Of a stretch of DNA of 64,000 nucleotides, positions 43,745-55,754 are shown piece by piece. Location: assembly GCA_013339765.2 (NCBI GenBank), contig CM023454.1:61581860-61645859 (forward strand), read 5' to 3'. Each line of letters opens with the position of its first letter. The stretch's first letter is position 1. The position numbers and the translations under genes are program-made. Under the pieces are notes generated by a model that saw nothing but the letters and a program-made list of their open reading frames with translations, was not told the DNA's origin and made no database searches. The stretch is from Haemaphysalis longicornis. Taxonomy: Eukaryota > Arthropoda > Arachnida > Ixodida > Ixodidae.

Positions 43745-43985
43745 TAGTAATATTATTCAAAAAATAACTCAATCAATCAACCTTTGAATTTCGGTGCCCA
43801 GGAACCACCATAGTATCTTGGTACTGATACATCATATCAAAACATTTAAAAAAAACAAAATAAAATCAAAACTACACGGCATAAAAAGCCATATGCCTGA
43901 CAGAAACAATAAAGTAAAAATATATACAGAAATCTGGGAAAGCAAAACAGTGAAAAAAGAAGAAAAACGAGCCATAATATTGGAA
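43745..43985 (-). mobile_element. LINE 3'-UTR stub, copy L14
   Basis: The TCAATCAACC tail and hairpin (43794-43832, GTGCCCAG and CTGATACAT arms) belong to the L6/L8 subfamily (CAACCTTT and CAGGAACCACC landmarks). About 240 bp, then AT-rich spacer into the next LINE's tail. Confidence 0.65.
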
Positions 43986-44039
43986 GTCAGAATACTAAAT
44001 ATTATAATAATATTAAAACAATATAGTGATAATAATAGT

Positions 44040-45529
44040 AATATTAATATTATCAACAATAATTTTTATTAAACTCCAAAGAAAAGATGCAGCGAAACAG
44101 CACCATCTAAGCCAATACCGGCTTGTGTGATGTATCCCTTCATCGTAAGGAAGACTGTGGTTTCTTTCTAAATGTACAATATTCAACATTGAAACCGAAC
44201 ATTTTTTAGTAAAATTGAATAAATTTACAGGGAGTCGAATAAAGTAGCAGCACACTCCATACAGATTAGTAAAACATCAGAATACAAAAAAATACAAGAA
44301 ATACTTATTTACATTCGAATTTTGAAGTATAAATAACAAACACTTCAACCTTGCAAGAAGAAAAGGGACGAGAAAATAGAACATATTCACAGTGAATCGA
44401 AGTAGAGCAATCGTATACTCTAAACAGTAGTGAAAGCAGACCACAATGCAAGAAAACAGGACAATATACGTATATTTTACTCTTGGGACAGAAGCAATAT
44501 TAATTTCGATTCAGATAGCGATTTCTCAGAAAAAATGTCACCATGCAAGTTGTTAAAAATTATTAGGATGTACACACATCGTCTCCATGCTCAATATATA
44601 GTTGAGAAGCGCGGAACAACAATTCCTGTTTTTTTGCGCAGCTGACGCCGGGCGGTATGAGGGACCTTAAATTCATCCGTCCAGTAACGGCGCCGTACTA
44701 CAGTAGAAGTGAATGAAGATTGAAATGAATGAAAACCAAGTTCGGAAAAAATGTCTTTGCCCAAAGATGCAGTTTGATTGTAAGCCACACTCTTTAATAT
44801 ACTTTTTATCAAGTTATCAATTCGGTCTTGCCAAACTCCGGAGCAAAAAGCGAAAATCGTTATTCCATATCCTAAAACACTATATGCAAGCGCATGGACT
44901 ATCCCCTTTTTAATTGCGAAAGGCACCAAACTTCGTACATGGAAGAGTAAACGCACCACGGATCTAAGGTTTGACTAGATGTAAGCATTATGGTTTTTTT
45001 ACGACAAATCACTATCGAAATGAATTCCTAGATACTTAACTGTATTTGTGTATTAAACGGGAGAGCATTGACAGTATGTGTATTCATGGTGATCAAGAAA
45101 CACTGCCAAGTTCATCTCATAAAGTTTCGCGGGATTTTTGAAACACATGGCCTTATTACTGCCATGATTGACGGTGAGGTTCTTCTTCGAGAACCAAGAC
45201 GAAGCTTTGTTTCCTGATTGCTGTAGTTGCCCAACTGCTGATTTTTATTTAACATGCTTTATTAGTAGGACAATGTCATCCGCGTATTGAAACACTTCCT
45301 CGTTTGGGATTATTGCCACAAAATATTTGCAAACAAACTGAAGAGGAGAGGAGATAAAATTGATCCTTGTAGGACACTGGCTTTAAGAGGCAGTTTGGTG
45401 CTTGAGTATGTATTATCTATAACAACCGTTTTTTTCTGAAAGCAAGGTAGTTCTTAAGTACAGCATGAAAGCGGCCCCTGAAGCAGAAAAGGTACATTTA
45501 GCGGAGTAATATGTGACAAACTGTATCAA
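44040..45529 (-). mobile_element. 3' segment of a split family-G LINE (G2)
   Basis: The 3' UTR and RT C-terminal half of a LINE whose 5' segment lies at 55755-59005. The break is at 45517-45529 (CAAACTGTATCAA), which recurs at 51317-51329 as the target duplication of the I-like element. The AT-rich tail is at 43990-44070. Confidence 0.8.
44591..45529 (-). pseudogene. RT C-terminal half of split LINE ORF2 (G2, 3' part)
   Basis: Reading from 45529 leftward: DTVCH at the break, a KASVLQGSILSPLLF-like turn near 45370, the catalytic QYADDIVLLIKH near 45270, and a C-terminal domain (44959-44591) whose ARRQLRKKTGIVVPRFST matches the SRARLVVPRSST block of G1 at about 20720. Several frame changes. 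The upstream part of the same gene is at 55755-57551. Confidence 0.8.
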
Positions 45530-45743
45530 TGATGATGATGATGCTTGTCTTTTTATGGCGCAAGGCCGACTGGGGCAAAGAACGCCAGAAACAATTGTGA
45601 TTTAATGAAAGCGTGAGAATTAAAATTACAATTGTAAAATAAAGTGAAGCAGAAGCTGTTTAAGAACAAATGAGATGGCTGGTGTAGAGGGCCAGGTTGT
45701 AAATACGTGCAGTATGAAAGGCGCTGTCAAAAATTAATCTCTT

Positions 45744-48700
45744 TTAAAAACTTCGAAACATACTAAAAGGAATTGTAGCATTGTCGGCTAAAAAATGTGA
45801 GGGGTGGAGTGGGATGTGTTGTCTGTATAGTTGTGGAAAGTGTTTGCGGCGAGTTGTGGTGAGTGCGTTACATTGAATTAGGATGTGGATTACGGATAGG
45901 CGTTCTCGACACCTGCTACACAGAGGTCTTGGGGATCCAGTGAGCAGGTGGGAGTGTGTAGCATGTGTGTGGCCTATCTGTAATCTGGCTAGTGTAGCTT
46001 CGTTGAATCTGTTGTGTGTGTCTGTTGTGTATCGTCCCAAGTGTGGTTTTATTAGGTGTAGTTTGTTGTCTGTCAGTTCGCTCCACTGTGTTTGCCATGT
46101 TTTACGAAGTTGTTGTCTGATGTGTGGCTTGAGGTCTGTGTAAGGTAGTGTTGTTATGTCCACTGTGTTCGTCAGTGCAGCAGCGGCGCCACTTTCATCC
46201 GCCAGCTCATTTCCGCGTATCCCACAGTGGCCCGGAACCCAGCACACAATCACTTCGAGATTTGAGGCGTACGCGGACATAATGGTCTTAAAAAGAAGAT
46301 TGATCACAGAATTTTCAGACGACTTTTCAGATGATAGGGCGCGCACAACTCTCAAAGAATCTGTGTAAACGATGGATTTGGGTATTTTATGTTGAAGGAT
46401 GTGATTCAGAATGACGAGCACGCCATACGCCTCTGCTGTGAAGATACTACTAAGTAAATTCATAGTCTTAGAGACGCTTAAGTTTGGTCCGTGTGCCGCA
46501 GAGGACACAGCAGAAGCAGTCTTTGAGGCATCGCTATAAAATTATAAACACTGATACTTTTGCTGTAGGGACAAAAAGTGCTGCAGAATCGCTATTTGTG
46601 GAACCCGGTTCTTCTGGATTTGTTTAAAAGATGTATCACAAGAAACTGGGCGGAGATGCCATGGTGGTAAAATGTCCGTAAAAGATGAATTGTATAAGTC
46701 TAAAAACGAGAAGTCAAAGTCAGAAGCTTCCTTCCTCGCTCTAAGGGAGAAAGGTACAGAAACAGATGGACGATTTAAAAACAGTTGCAATGAGGAAGTA
46801 TCATTAAATACTGGTTTAAAAGTATGGTTACTAATTGATGAAATTTTAGAAGCATATAATAGGTCTATGTAGATTCTCTGATGTTCTAGGCACCATTTAT
46901 CACACTCAGCGTACAGGCTCTGGACCGGGCTAGTGCCAAACGCACCTGACGCGAGCCGAAGCCCCAAGTGCAGCAATGGTTCCAGCATTTTCAATGTGGT
47001 TTTTGTTGCTGACCCATACACCACACTCCCGTAGTCCAATCTTGAACCTATTAAGCTGGTAAATACACGCAGCAGGAGTTCTTTGTCTGCACCGTATGCT
47101 TGGTGTGAGAGGACCTTTAAAAGGTTCATTGTTTTTAGGCATTTATGTTTAAGTTGTTTAATGTGAGATATATATGTTAGTTTTTCGTCAAACACTACCC
47201 CTAAAAACTTGTGTTCTTTTTTAACAGGAATTGATAGGCCGTTCAGCTTGATCTCAGGATCGGGCCAGATCGCGCGCAATTTAGAAAACACAACAAAGGT
47301 GCTTTTAGGTGGATTAAGTTTAAACCCATTTCGGTCTGCCCAGCTAGCTAGTTTTTTGGCACCAAGCTGAATTTGCCGTTCACAGATAGACTTGTTACAT
47401 GATTTAAAAGATATTTGAACATCATCTACATACATAAAACAGGATATTGTTGGTGGCAATGCCTTTCCAAGCGAGTTCATCTTCACTGTAAACAATGTGC
47501 AGCTCAAAACTCCACCTTGAGGCACGCCATTTTCTTGGACTTGAACCCTAGAGAGTGCAGACCCAACTCTCATACAAAAGGTTCGCTTGGACATGTAACT
47601 GCAAAGTGTGTTTAGCATGTTGCCCGACGAACCTAACAACTTCAGATCGCTAAGGATGCTGTAGCGCCAAGGGGTGTCGTAGGCTTTTTCAAGATCAAAG
47701 AACAGTGTAATGCAGTACTGCTTATGAACGAATGAATCCTTTATATATGATTCTAAGCCAACGAGTTGATCATTTGTGGATCGTCCTGCCCGGAAGCCTG
47801 CCTGGCAGCTCTCGAGAAGACCGTTGTATTCTAGGAAATATACAAGTCTCTTGTTTATCATCTTGTCGAGAAGCTTGCAGAGGCAGCTTGTAAGGGCTAT
47901 GGGACGATAACTTGCAGGGGAGGTGGGATCCTTCCCTTCCTTGAGGAAGGCCACTACTAAGGCCTCCCTCCAAGACCTAGGTAACCGCCCCGAAATCCAT
48001 ATTCTATTGTATAGGTGTACAAGTGTTTCTAAAGTGTCTCGGTGTAAGTGTTGCATCATAGTGTATGGGATGTTGTCTGCGCCTGGAGCTGAAGGCTTAC
48101 AAGTGTTGAGAGTGGCCCTCAGCTCAAAAAGTGAGAACTCAGAGTTGTAAGACGTAGTTGATCTGTTCTTGTCACGTAGAGAGGTCTTTTCGGCACATGT
48201 TTTGTGTTTCATGAAAGTTTCTGTGTAGTGTGATGAACTGGAGACGTGTTCGAAGTGTTGTGCAAGTGCATTAGCATGGTCTTATAGTGTGTCCCCTGTT
48301 GTGCTGACCAGGGGCAGGCTATGTGTATTTTGTCCTTTGAGTTTACGTATCCTTGCCCATACTTTACGTGTGTCTGTGTAGGAGTTTATTGATGTAAGAA
48401 AAGCGCGCCAACTCTCTCGTTTTGCCTCACGGCGCGCACGCTTCCCGAAAGCCTTTGCCCGTTTAAAAGAAATCATGTTTTCTTATGTGGAGTACCGGCG
48501 AAGGATACCCCAATCTTTGTTCTGGGCCTCTCGCGCCCGCCGACAGTCGTCATTCCACCAGGGCCTCCTTGGGGGCCGCACGGCTCCGGAGGACTGGGGA
48601 ATGCACTTTTCGGCCGTGTCGAGGATGTGCGCCGTGACGAGCTCGGTTGCCTCCTCTACGTGTATGTGTCTAATGTCTGTGTAGTGCAGTTGAGATGTTT

Positions 48701-49419
48701 CTGTGAATATGTTTCAGTTCGTTCTAGCTTCGTTGAACCTACTATGGGAAAGAGAACTGTTCGGCCCTTTACCTATATATGTTTGGAAGTGGTCACTACC
48801 ATAGGTGTTTGTGTCCACTCCCCATTCAAGAAATGGAAAGAGTACTGCAGAGACAATAGCAAGGTGAAGGTGTGAGTAGGTGTTGTGCGCTATATTATAG
48901 TATGTAGGCTGTTGCTTGTTAAACAGGCATGCTCCCAATGATGTTAAGAACTTTTCGATGAGGCGACCTCGGGCATCTGTTCTAGAAGAGCCCCACAGAA
49001 AATTATGTGCATTGAGGTCACCCATTAAAATGAAGGTTTCAGGTTACTGATCCACAAGAGCCTCGAACTCGGAGCTCACCAAGTGATAGTCTGGTGGGAT
49101 GTAGAGGGAGCACACCATCATTAGCCTATTAAAACTTATTACTCGGATTGCAATAGCCTCTTGGACAGTGTTCAGCTGGATGGTGTGACATGCCAAGGAT
49201 TTGCGGGCAACGATGGCCACACCACCAGAAGAGTATGTGCAGCCGTCTCTGTCCTTTCGGAACACCAGGTAACTATTTTAGAAATTTGTGTTTTTTATTC
49301 AAGTGTGTTTCCTGGAGACACATGACACTTGGCTGATTGGAGTGCAGTAACTCGCATACATCATCCAGATTCTTAAACAGGCCTCTACAGTTCCATTGTA
49401 TTAAATTTTCTTTTCCCAT
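45744..49419 (-). pseudogene. I-like LINE ORF2: endonuclease, RT, RNase H; three nonsense codons
   Basis: Start ATG at 49419 (MGKENLIQWNCRG). Endonuclease: VMCLQETHL near 49310, SSGGVAIVARKSL near 49220, MGDLNAHNFLWGS near 49020. From about 48640 to 45744 a single frame is interrupted only by TAA codons (near 48490, 48282-48284 and 46542-46544). It holds RPWWNDDC, SAPGADNIPY, FRAGRSTNDQ, FFDLEKAYDT, GVPQGGVLS and the catalytic YVDD (47432-47421). RNase H follows directly after the last stop: SDASKT, FTAEAYG, YTDSL and GNELAD supply the acidic catalytic residues. Frame changes also occur in the endonuclease (near 49270 and 48700). The protein would normally copy RNA at the nicked target and degrade it. 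Confidence 0.9.
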
Positions 49420-49451
49420 TATTTTATGTTAAGAGCGACTGGAATGTGTGG

Positions 49452-50808
49452 TTATGTGTCGTTCGGGGCGGTTACTCTGGCTGGCTTCTTTCTTTCTTTG
49501 GAATGTGACGTCCGATCCCGTCCCTTCCACTGCGCAGCAGCGACGAACGGATTGACGTCCATTTTCTCTTCAGATGTCCTCGGAGTTGCCGAGTTGTCCG
49601 GCTCCTTGGACTGTGGACCCTTTCGGGGGCCCTTTTCTGGGGCCATGACCGCCAGGGGTGCCAAGGGTGGCACAGGCGGTGGGGCGGAGGTGGAAGCACC
49701 TGCCGGTCCCTCCGCGTCCATTTCCTCCGTGCCATCAGGTGAACTGGGGGCCAGAGGAGTGGAACCGGAAGGAGTGGCACCACTCCCAACCGTGTTGGTT
49801 GCCACCGCAACCGCTGAAGGTTCCCCCTGCGGCACGGTGACGGATTGAGCTGCCAACAGCAACTCAGCGGGGGTCTCGGGAAGGGCACAGTCTGCGTCGC
49901 AGTACTGTGTCCCTGCCGAAGCAGAACACCGCTCCGCCCCCCGGCGAGCTGCGTCTGCGTACCTCCCCAGGGGGAAAGAGGCGAACCTCTTTCGCGCCTC
50001 CGGGAAGAAAATGTTCTCGGTTACTTTTATGTTTATGATTTTCTTTTCTACTTGGAATTTTTCGCAGGTGCGGGAGTATGCTGGGTGGGGTCCCTGGCAG
50101 TTGGCACAGGTGAAGACCTGTGTGTTGCAATTATCAGTGGGGTGATCGTTCTGGGCGCATTTGGCGCAGGCTAGCCTTCCGCGACAAGCGTTAGTGCTGT
50201 GAAAGAACCACTGGCACTTGAAGCAGCGGCGCGGGTTGGCGAATGTACGGACGGACTGGGCAACGAATGAATCCTGCATTTATGTGTTCTGGAAGTGTGG
50301 ATCGGTCGAATGTTAAGATGATGTGCTTCGTGGCTATTTCTTTGTTGTCTTTCCGGATGGTGATCCGCCTCACTGCCGTCACACCTTGATCTTTGAGGCC
50401 CTCTAGCAGGTCGACGTCTGTCTCGTTTAGGAGATCCGTCTCAGAGATCACACCCTGCGAGCTGTTGAGGCTGCGCTGAGGTGTGATCCTGACATCTAGA
50501 TCGGCCATGCGGGTTTGGTTGAGAAGACTTGTTGCCTGTTGCTGATTATTGAGTTCTACTAGGAGTTCACCAGTTCTTTGTTTTTTAGCCTTATAAGATT
50601 TGCCCACAATGTTTTCGAGAAATTTCGCGATCAGAAATACAGACATGGAAGTGATGGGGTTTTCTTTTTCTGTTGATTCGATTATTAGGAAGCTGGGGTA
50701 GTTGTCCGGTTTAGGGGCAGCGATTGCAGAATGTGGTGGGTAGGAAACTTCGGTGCGGCCCCTTTTCATGGACCGATCGTGTTTTGAGGGGGGTTTTGAA
50801 GAAGCCAT
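49452..50808 (-). pseudogene. I-like LINE ORF1: gag-like zinc-knuckle protein, one frameshift
   Basis: The start ATG at 50808 (MASSKPPSKHDRSMKRG) begins a basic N-terminus and a gag-like domain to about 50280. A frameshift there leads into 49452-50279, which has three knuckles: CFKCQWFFHSTNAC and CAKCAQNDHPTDNC (C-X2-C-X4-H-X4-C), then CANCQGPHPAYSRTC (C-X2-C-X3-H-X6-C). A long Pro/Ser/Ala-rich tail follows. Known role in this group: nucleic-acid binding. The stop is 32 bases upstream of the ORF2 ATG. Apart from the single shift near 50270 it is intact. Confidence 0.9.
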
Positions 50809-51316
50809 GAATTAATAAATTCGATTCGGCCGTGGTGCATCCGCCCACCCCGGGGACCAACAAGGGGACGCGACAGGTACTTGCAAGCAAGGCCTGCGTG
50901 CGCCAGATTTACACCACGGCTATAACCACATATGGCGTAACACAGGGTTGTTAGCCACACCAGGTTAACCCTAGCCGCCAAGAAAAGGAGAAGAACCAAG
51001 AAGAGAGAAGGTGACAGGAAAGTTGTTAGAAAGAGGATAGGAAAGTAAAAGACGTAGATGAGGGCAGGAAGAGGCGACTGCCAATTCCCTCCGGTCGGGT
51101 CAGGCCGGAGGCGCCGTCTACGTGAAGCGTGGGCCAAAGTGGTGTGTTGCGTTTGCCGAGGGGCCTTAAACGTCCAAACACTCGGCATTGCCTCAACCAC
51201 CAGGTTCCCCTTTTCCCCGGACACGGCTCTGCCACGCACGGCTAGACGTGGGTGCTCGGGGTCCTTGGTGTCGCACATACACCAAACATCTGCTTGCGCA
51301 GATGCCCCCTGCGGGG
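50809..51316 (-). promoter_or_regulatory. 5' UTR of the I-like LINE
   Basis: About 508 bases between the element's 5' end, fixed by the target duplication, and the ORF1 ATG. It is GC-rich with several short ATG frames and presumably contains an internal promoter. No TATA box is evident. The open frames seen here on both strands look incidental. Confidence 0.5.
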
Positions 51317-51333
51317 CAAACTGTATCAAAGGG

Positions 51334-54300
51334 CAGGGCCGGATTAAGGTGGGGGCTACCTGGGCTGTAGCCCCGGACCAACAGCTGTAAAGGGCCCAGC
51401 TTGACCATACAAAAAAGTAACTGAGTGTGCTTGCTGCCCGCTTCGAAAGTTTAAGGTACCAGCTTCAACGTGACCTTCACACTGAAGTAGAATAACTCGT
51501 GAAAGGTGGGGAGAAGTGGGGGGCCCCCAACGTTGTGGTTGACACCCACGAATCCATTTAAACTCTATTTAGTTATTCCTACTCACCCTTCTTGTTTTCC
51601 CGAGGTATTTCAGAAGACTTCTTATACCAAAAGTCGTGGATACACAGCTTTACGGGCCTAACAAGCCACATAAAAAAGGCCCCGTGCTCGGCGCCGGTCT
51701 TTTTCGGCACAGGTAGCTGCGGTAGTCTTTTCCATAAACAGACCTGAGTACGCGGACGTGTCGGCGCGCGCACTTTTGGGTTTGAAAAGGGGTTAGCTAA
51801 GCGAAAAATGACATAATTTCTAAAGATCATTGTAAACACTCTAAACGTGAGGGACGTAAATGTAATTATTGACAACCTAAGCGCTGATCTAAGTGCTCAG
51901 ATATCTGCGTACACAAATTCTGCCAGAGTTTGTATGGTATAGTTCTTGACAAGGAAGTTGATTGCGATGACGACCCGCACCATAAAGATAGTGGATTAGT
52001 TAAATCGCATAACGCTGAAATTGAATCAATATTTCTCGCTGAAGTGGTTCAGTTTGTTTGAACAATCTGAAGTGTTTGAGTTTCCAAGACACAATCGCGA
52101 GTTATCTTCTCAAATTGATAATTCCAAAAATGTTTCCATTTCTGTTTATAACTAATCTTCCTGTAATAAACTAGCAGACTTAACACTGAGTGAGTGAGTG
52201 AGTGAGTGAGTGAGTGAGTGAGTGAGTGAGTGAGTGAGTGAGTGAGTGAGTGAGTGAGTGAGTGAGTGAGTGAGTGACTGAGTGAGTGAGTGAGTGAGTG
52301 AGTGAGTGAGTGAGTGAGTGAGTGAGTGAGGGAGTGACTGAATAACCAAACGGGGACACCTGGCATTGCGACATTGGCCGCAAGAACTTCATCGGAGTGA
52401 CACCTTTAAAACAATTCGCAGCAATATATTAAGAGCCCCAAAGGTTTGTGTCCTTCAAAAAGTTGAGAAGGGGCTCAATGCCTCTCTTAGTAATAGTGCA
52501 TTTTTGGGGAATGTGATATTGCACTGAAAGAGGAACATGGGACGTCTCTCCTTCAGAGTTATTTTAATAAAGCTGGGAGGTCGATAGCATGCAATGGAGC
52601 ACATCTTTTGAATTCTGTCCTTAACGCTACTTGGGCTGCACTATCCTCAAGAAGTTGAAATTTTTATCCATAATGTCGATTGAAAGAGACCTAGTCTGAC
52701 ATGTCTCATTTCCTTTATCGTATTGAACGTTATTATTTATTGATAAGTTAAAACCACCGTGAATAATTCTGGGTACATATTGTTAGCGCTGTAGGACGGG
52801 ATACAGAACAAAATGCGGGTGATGAATGAGAGACTTGAAATCATTGTTTTAATGTGAAAACGTTCTTAGTGGGAGCGATGGCGTTCTGTCAAAAACCTAA
52901 CGCTTTCCCCCACAAACCGGTTGTTTGACGGAAAAGCTTTGATAACACCTCTGGACACCTGACGCCTGCGTGAAAGCGGGCTTGCATTGCATCAAAACGC
53001 TTACTTATTATTCTCGGAAAGGGAGCTTTTGAATAACATAGTATACACGAATCGATCAAGAAGAATGAATTCGATTGTATGCCTTTGTCGTTGTATAAAC
53101 CGTTCAACTTTGTACATTCGGATTGTTCGTAGTAGCGTTCACTTAGTGAGCAAACATTCGTCGCATTGCTTCGTTCTTCGCTTGCAATTTGTGTCTTTAA
53201 AGGCTCACCTATTGGTTGGAAGCACTTTCAGTGAAAGGTGTAGGCCGTTTGAGATTTTGTGTAGATGGCAAAGTTTCTTTGAGACGCACTGATATGTTAC
53301 CACCTCGGCGCGGGCGCCCACAAGACCGAATAAAACCCCAAAACATAACCAAGAAAAGGAAAAGCCTCATTCATGTTACACGCGTGCGCGTTAATCTGCG
53401 ATTCAGGAACGATACACTTCTGTTTTGGAAAATTCCACGGAAGGAGTGCTGACCCCGCCGTCGCTTTTTTCGCAATGCGAAACGCGTTGAGGATTTCTCG
53501 TTGACGTTCTCTGGGTGATCTGCGTAAGACCTGATTATTTTTGTATGATGCAGTGAGCTTGCACCTACGACCATGGGGAGCGTATGGTTGTTTGAATGTT
53601 CAAAGGTTGTGTAGGCGACTCGTGAGGTCGTTCGGCTTCAACGCGCGCCTCTTTGATGTAGCCTCTACAGACTGTCTGAGCAACAACCGTTGAGAAGGTA
53701 CACGTCCGCACAAGTCCGTTCATCGTGTAATCTCAAGGCCACACTACGTGTAGACGCAGAGGCTACCGGGACAGCCGTCACCAGGGGCTCTCTTCAGGCT
53801 GCGGAATCAGCATGCCTAGGCGTTCTAAAGAGCTCAGGCCTGGACGCCATACGAAGGAAGAACAACGTCTAAATATTTCCTTTTGTGATAACGAAAGCTG
53901 AGTCCACTTCAAAACGCAACCTGCGTGCTGCCCGTTCGATGGCGTCTTGGAAACGGACATCCCCCAGAACTCGCGGACGGTAAGCTGTATCCCCGTGGGC
54001 GCTTTTTGTTTTGGAATAAGCCGGTGGAGGGCACGGAACAACGAGCGGCCTGCAGATCTGGTCCCGCTTGCGCGCGGCACCAGCAGCAGAGGAAGCCCAG
54101 AAGCAGCGCAGGGAAAAGTGGATAAGGCCTACCTGTTCAGGAATATAAAGCGAGCGACGAAACAGACTCGCCTATGTCATAGGGGCTGACTCCAGACAAG
54201 AAGCTTCAGCGTGTTTTCACTGCCAGTGACAGCCGAACCACGATCCGAGCGATCTACAATGAAGTACTGAAGAAGCGTTGTGCGGCAGCGACGGGAGCAG

Positions 54301-55754
54301 CAGCGTGGAGGTTAGAAGGGGCATTCTATCCCTATTAACCTGTTGTCTGATGCCATTTCTCGTACTCACCTCTCACTCTCCAGCCTAAAGGGGACCCGTT
54401 AATGTGGAACGGCTTACCCACTAGCAAGACTAGCAATTGTGGTTCACTGTCACTGAAAGCTCGACGGCCATTCACATCAGCCCACGCACGAAGCAGACTG
54501 CTCCACAGCGCAAAAAGCGGCTCATCTTTTCCTTATCGTCTTCGTGCTAATCATGCTGCAACAGGAAAGGTTGCATTGTGCGGCAAATCTGAACCTCCCA
54601 CCCTCCAAACTCCCTTCACGAATAGCGCGTGCTCTAACAGCCGCGTGCTGTCTCGTCTGCACGGGTAACGTACATGATATTTGCCCGCAAACCATGGCGG
54701 CTACCTGCTTTGCAGATGCCTGTGTGAAAGCAGTCTGCGCGGAGTTTTATTCGTGCCATATATGCAGGTTGAGAACTGGGGGACAATGTTGAGTCAACGA
54801 AATGCTGAGGGTTTGCCATATAAAATGGTCTTGGCTGAACATTCGAGGTAGAGAGCATCCCTGCTTAGGTCGCGACCGTTGATGTTAGGCTTGGAATTTA
54901 TGGTAGGAAGGCTTGGAAAGAAGAGGCACATTGAGGATGCCATGGCAAGTCAAGGGTACAGCGGTGTTACGGGCATTTGTCAGATCTTGCTGCCGGAAAA
55001 CTGCCCCGGCCTTTGTCGCTCGAATGGTATGTGTGTACTAGGAGCATACGACAGAGGAGTTTTTGTTTTGAGCTCTAAAGTGGTGTTTAGGCACTTTGAG
55101 CTGGAATATAACTGCACTTTTTAAGTCTATTATTTCTCATGTACTAAGCTTTTTAACATATATTGTTGTATATAGATACTTTACTTCCGAATATTATACC
55201 AACAACATCCCGAGTTCGTCTGACCGGCAACAATATCCGAACATTTCAACACCATCTCCATGCTGAGCCTCCCGTGAATTCAGGCAGAGCGGGGCAAATA
55301 GGTTTCAGATAGACCCCACACTTCCGCGAAAAAACGTTACTGGTTACAACTTGTGAAAATACATACCTGCTGTTCATTTTCATGTGCATAAGGCTAAAAC
55401 CCTAAAGGCTGAACAAAAAGTGCTTCTTGTAAGTGCTTCTCTTCTGCACTATGGCCTGCGCAGGTCAACGCGGCACTTCGATTAATTTTGAATTTGTGAT
55501 AGACCGAAAATGACACGATAGTAACAATTACGCTTGGTAAAATCCGTTGTATAATACTACACATTAGGCCAAGAAAATAATTTTGGAAAACTGTAAAATT
55601 ATGCATAATTTACCACTAATCACCGAGCATAACATGGGCTTCGAAAATTTAGGCATAATAAAGTGAAACTCTTATCATCCTCATTGTCATCATCCTCATT
55701 AGGGCCCCGAGGACGCAGCAGCCCCAGGCCCTAAAATTTCCTAATCCGGCACTG
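51334..55754. mobile_element. hAT-like DNA transposon, no recognisable transposase
   Basis: Left end CAGGGCCGGATTAAGG (51334), right end, inverted, CAGTGCCGGATTAGGA (55754): 13 of 16 positions match. Flanks are TCAAAGGG (51326-51333) and TCAAAGGC (55755-55762), an 8-bp duplication with one mismatch, the size typical of hAT elements. Removing the insert rejoins the RT reading frame of the host LINE. The 4.4-kb interior holds a GAGT microsatellite and only short frames on both strands. I could not find a BED finger or the hAT C-terminal dimerisation motif, so I treat it as non-autonomous or decayed. Confidence 0.65.
52187..52330. repeat. (GAGT)n microsatellite
   Basis: About 144 bp of TGAG/GAGT repeats with a single CTGAG interruption. 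On the minus strand it reads as a Ser-Leu-Thr-His repeat in overlapping frames, which is an artefact of the tetranucleotide. Confidence 0.95.

Larger units (their letters stand above)
45530..51316 (-). mobile_element. I-clade-like LINE with RNase H
   Basis: A minus-strand LINE of about 5.8 kb, flanked by the 13-bp duplication CAAACTGTATCAA (45517-45529, 51317-51329). The 3' tail is (ATC)n on the minus strand, seen as TGATGATGATGATGATG at 45530. ORF1 has three CCHC-type knuckles. ORF2 has endonuclease, RT with YVDD, and RNase H. That gag-like ORF1 plus RNase H architecture is typical of the I group of LINEs. The 5' UTR is 50809-51316. It is inserted inside the RT of the family-G LINE. Confidence 0.9.

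Noticed and set aside
49426..50174. Long plus-strand frames opposite the I-like ORF1
   Set aside because: They are antisense to a zinc-knuckle ORF1 with clear motifs; GC-rich coding DNA often leaves the opposite strand open.
52049..52392. Ser-Leu-Thr-His repeat 'proteins' on the minus strand
   Set aside because: Translations of the GAGT microsatellite in several frames; no gene context.
54879..55124. Plus-strand frame of 81 codons inside the hAT-like element
   Set aside because: Too short, no recognisable domain, no promoter or splice context; not enough to call a gene.
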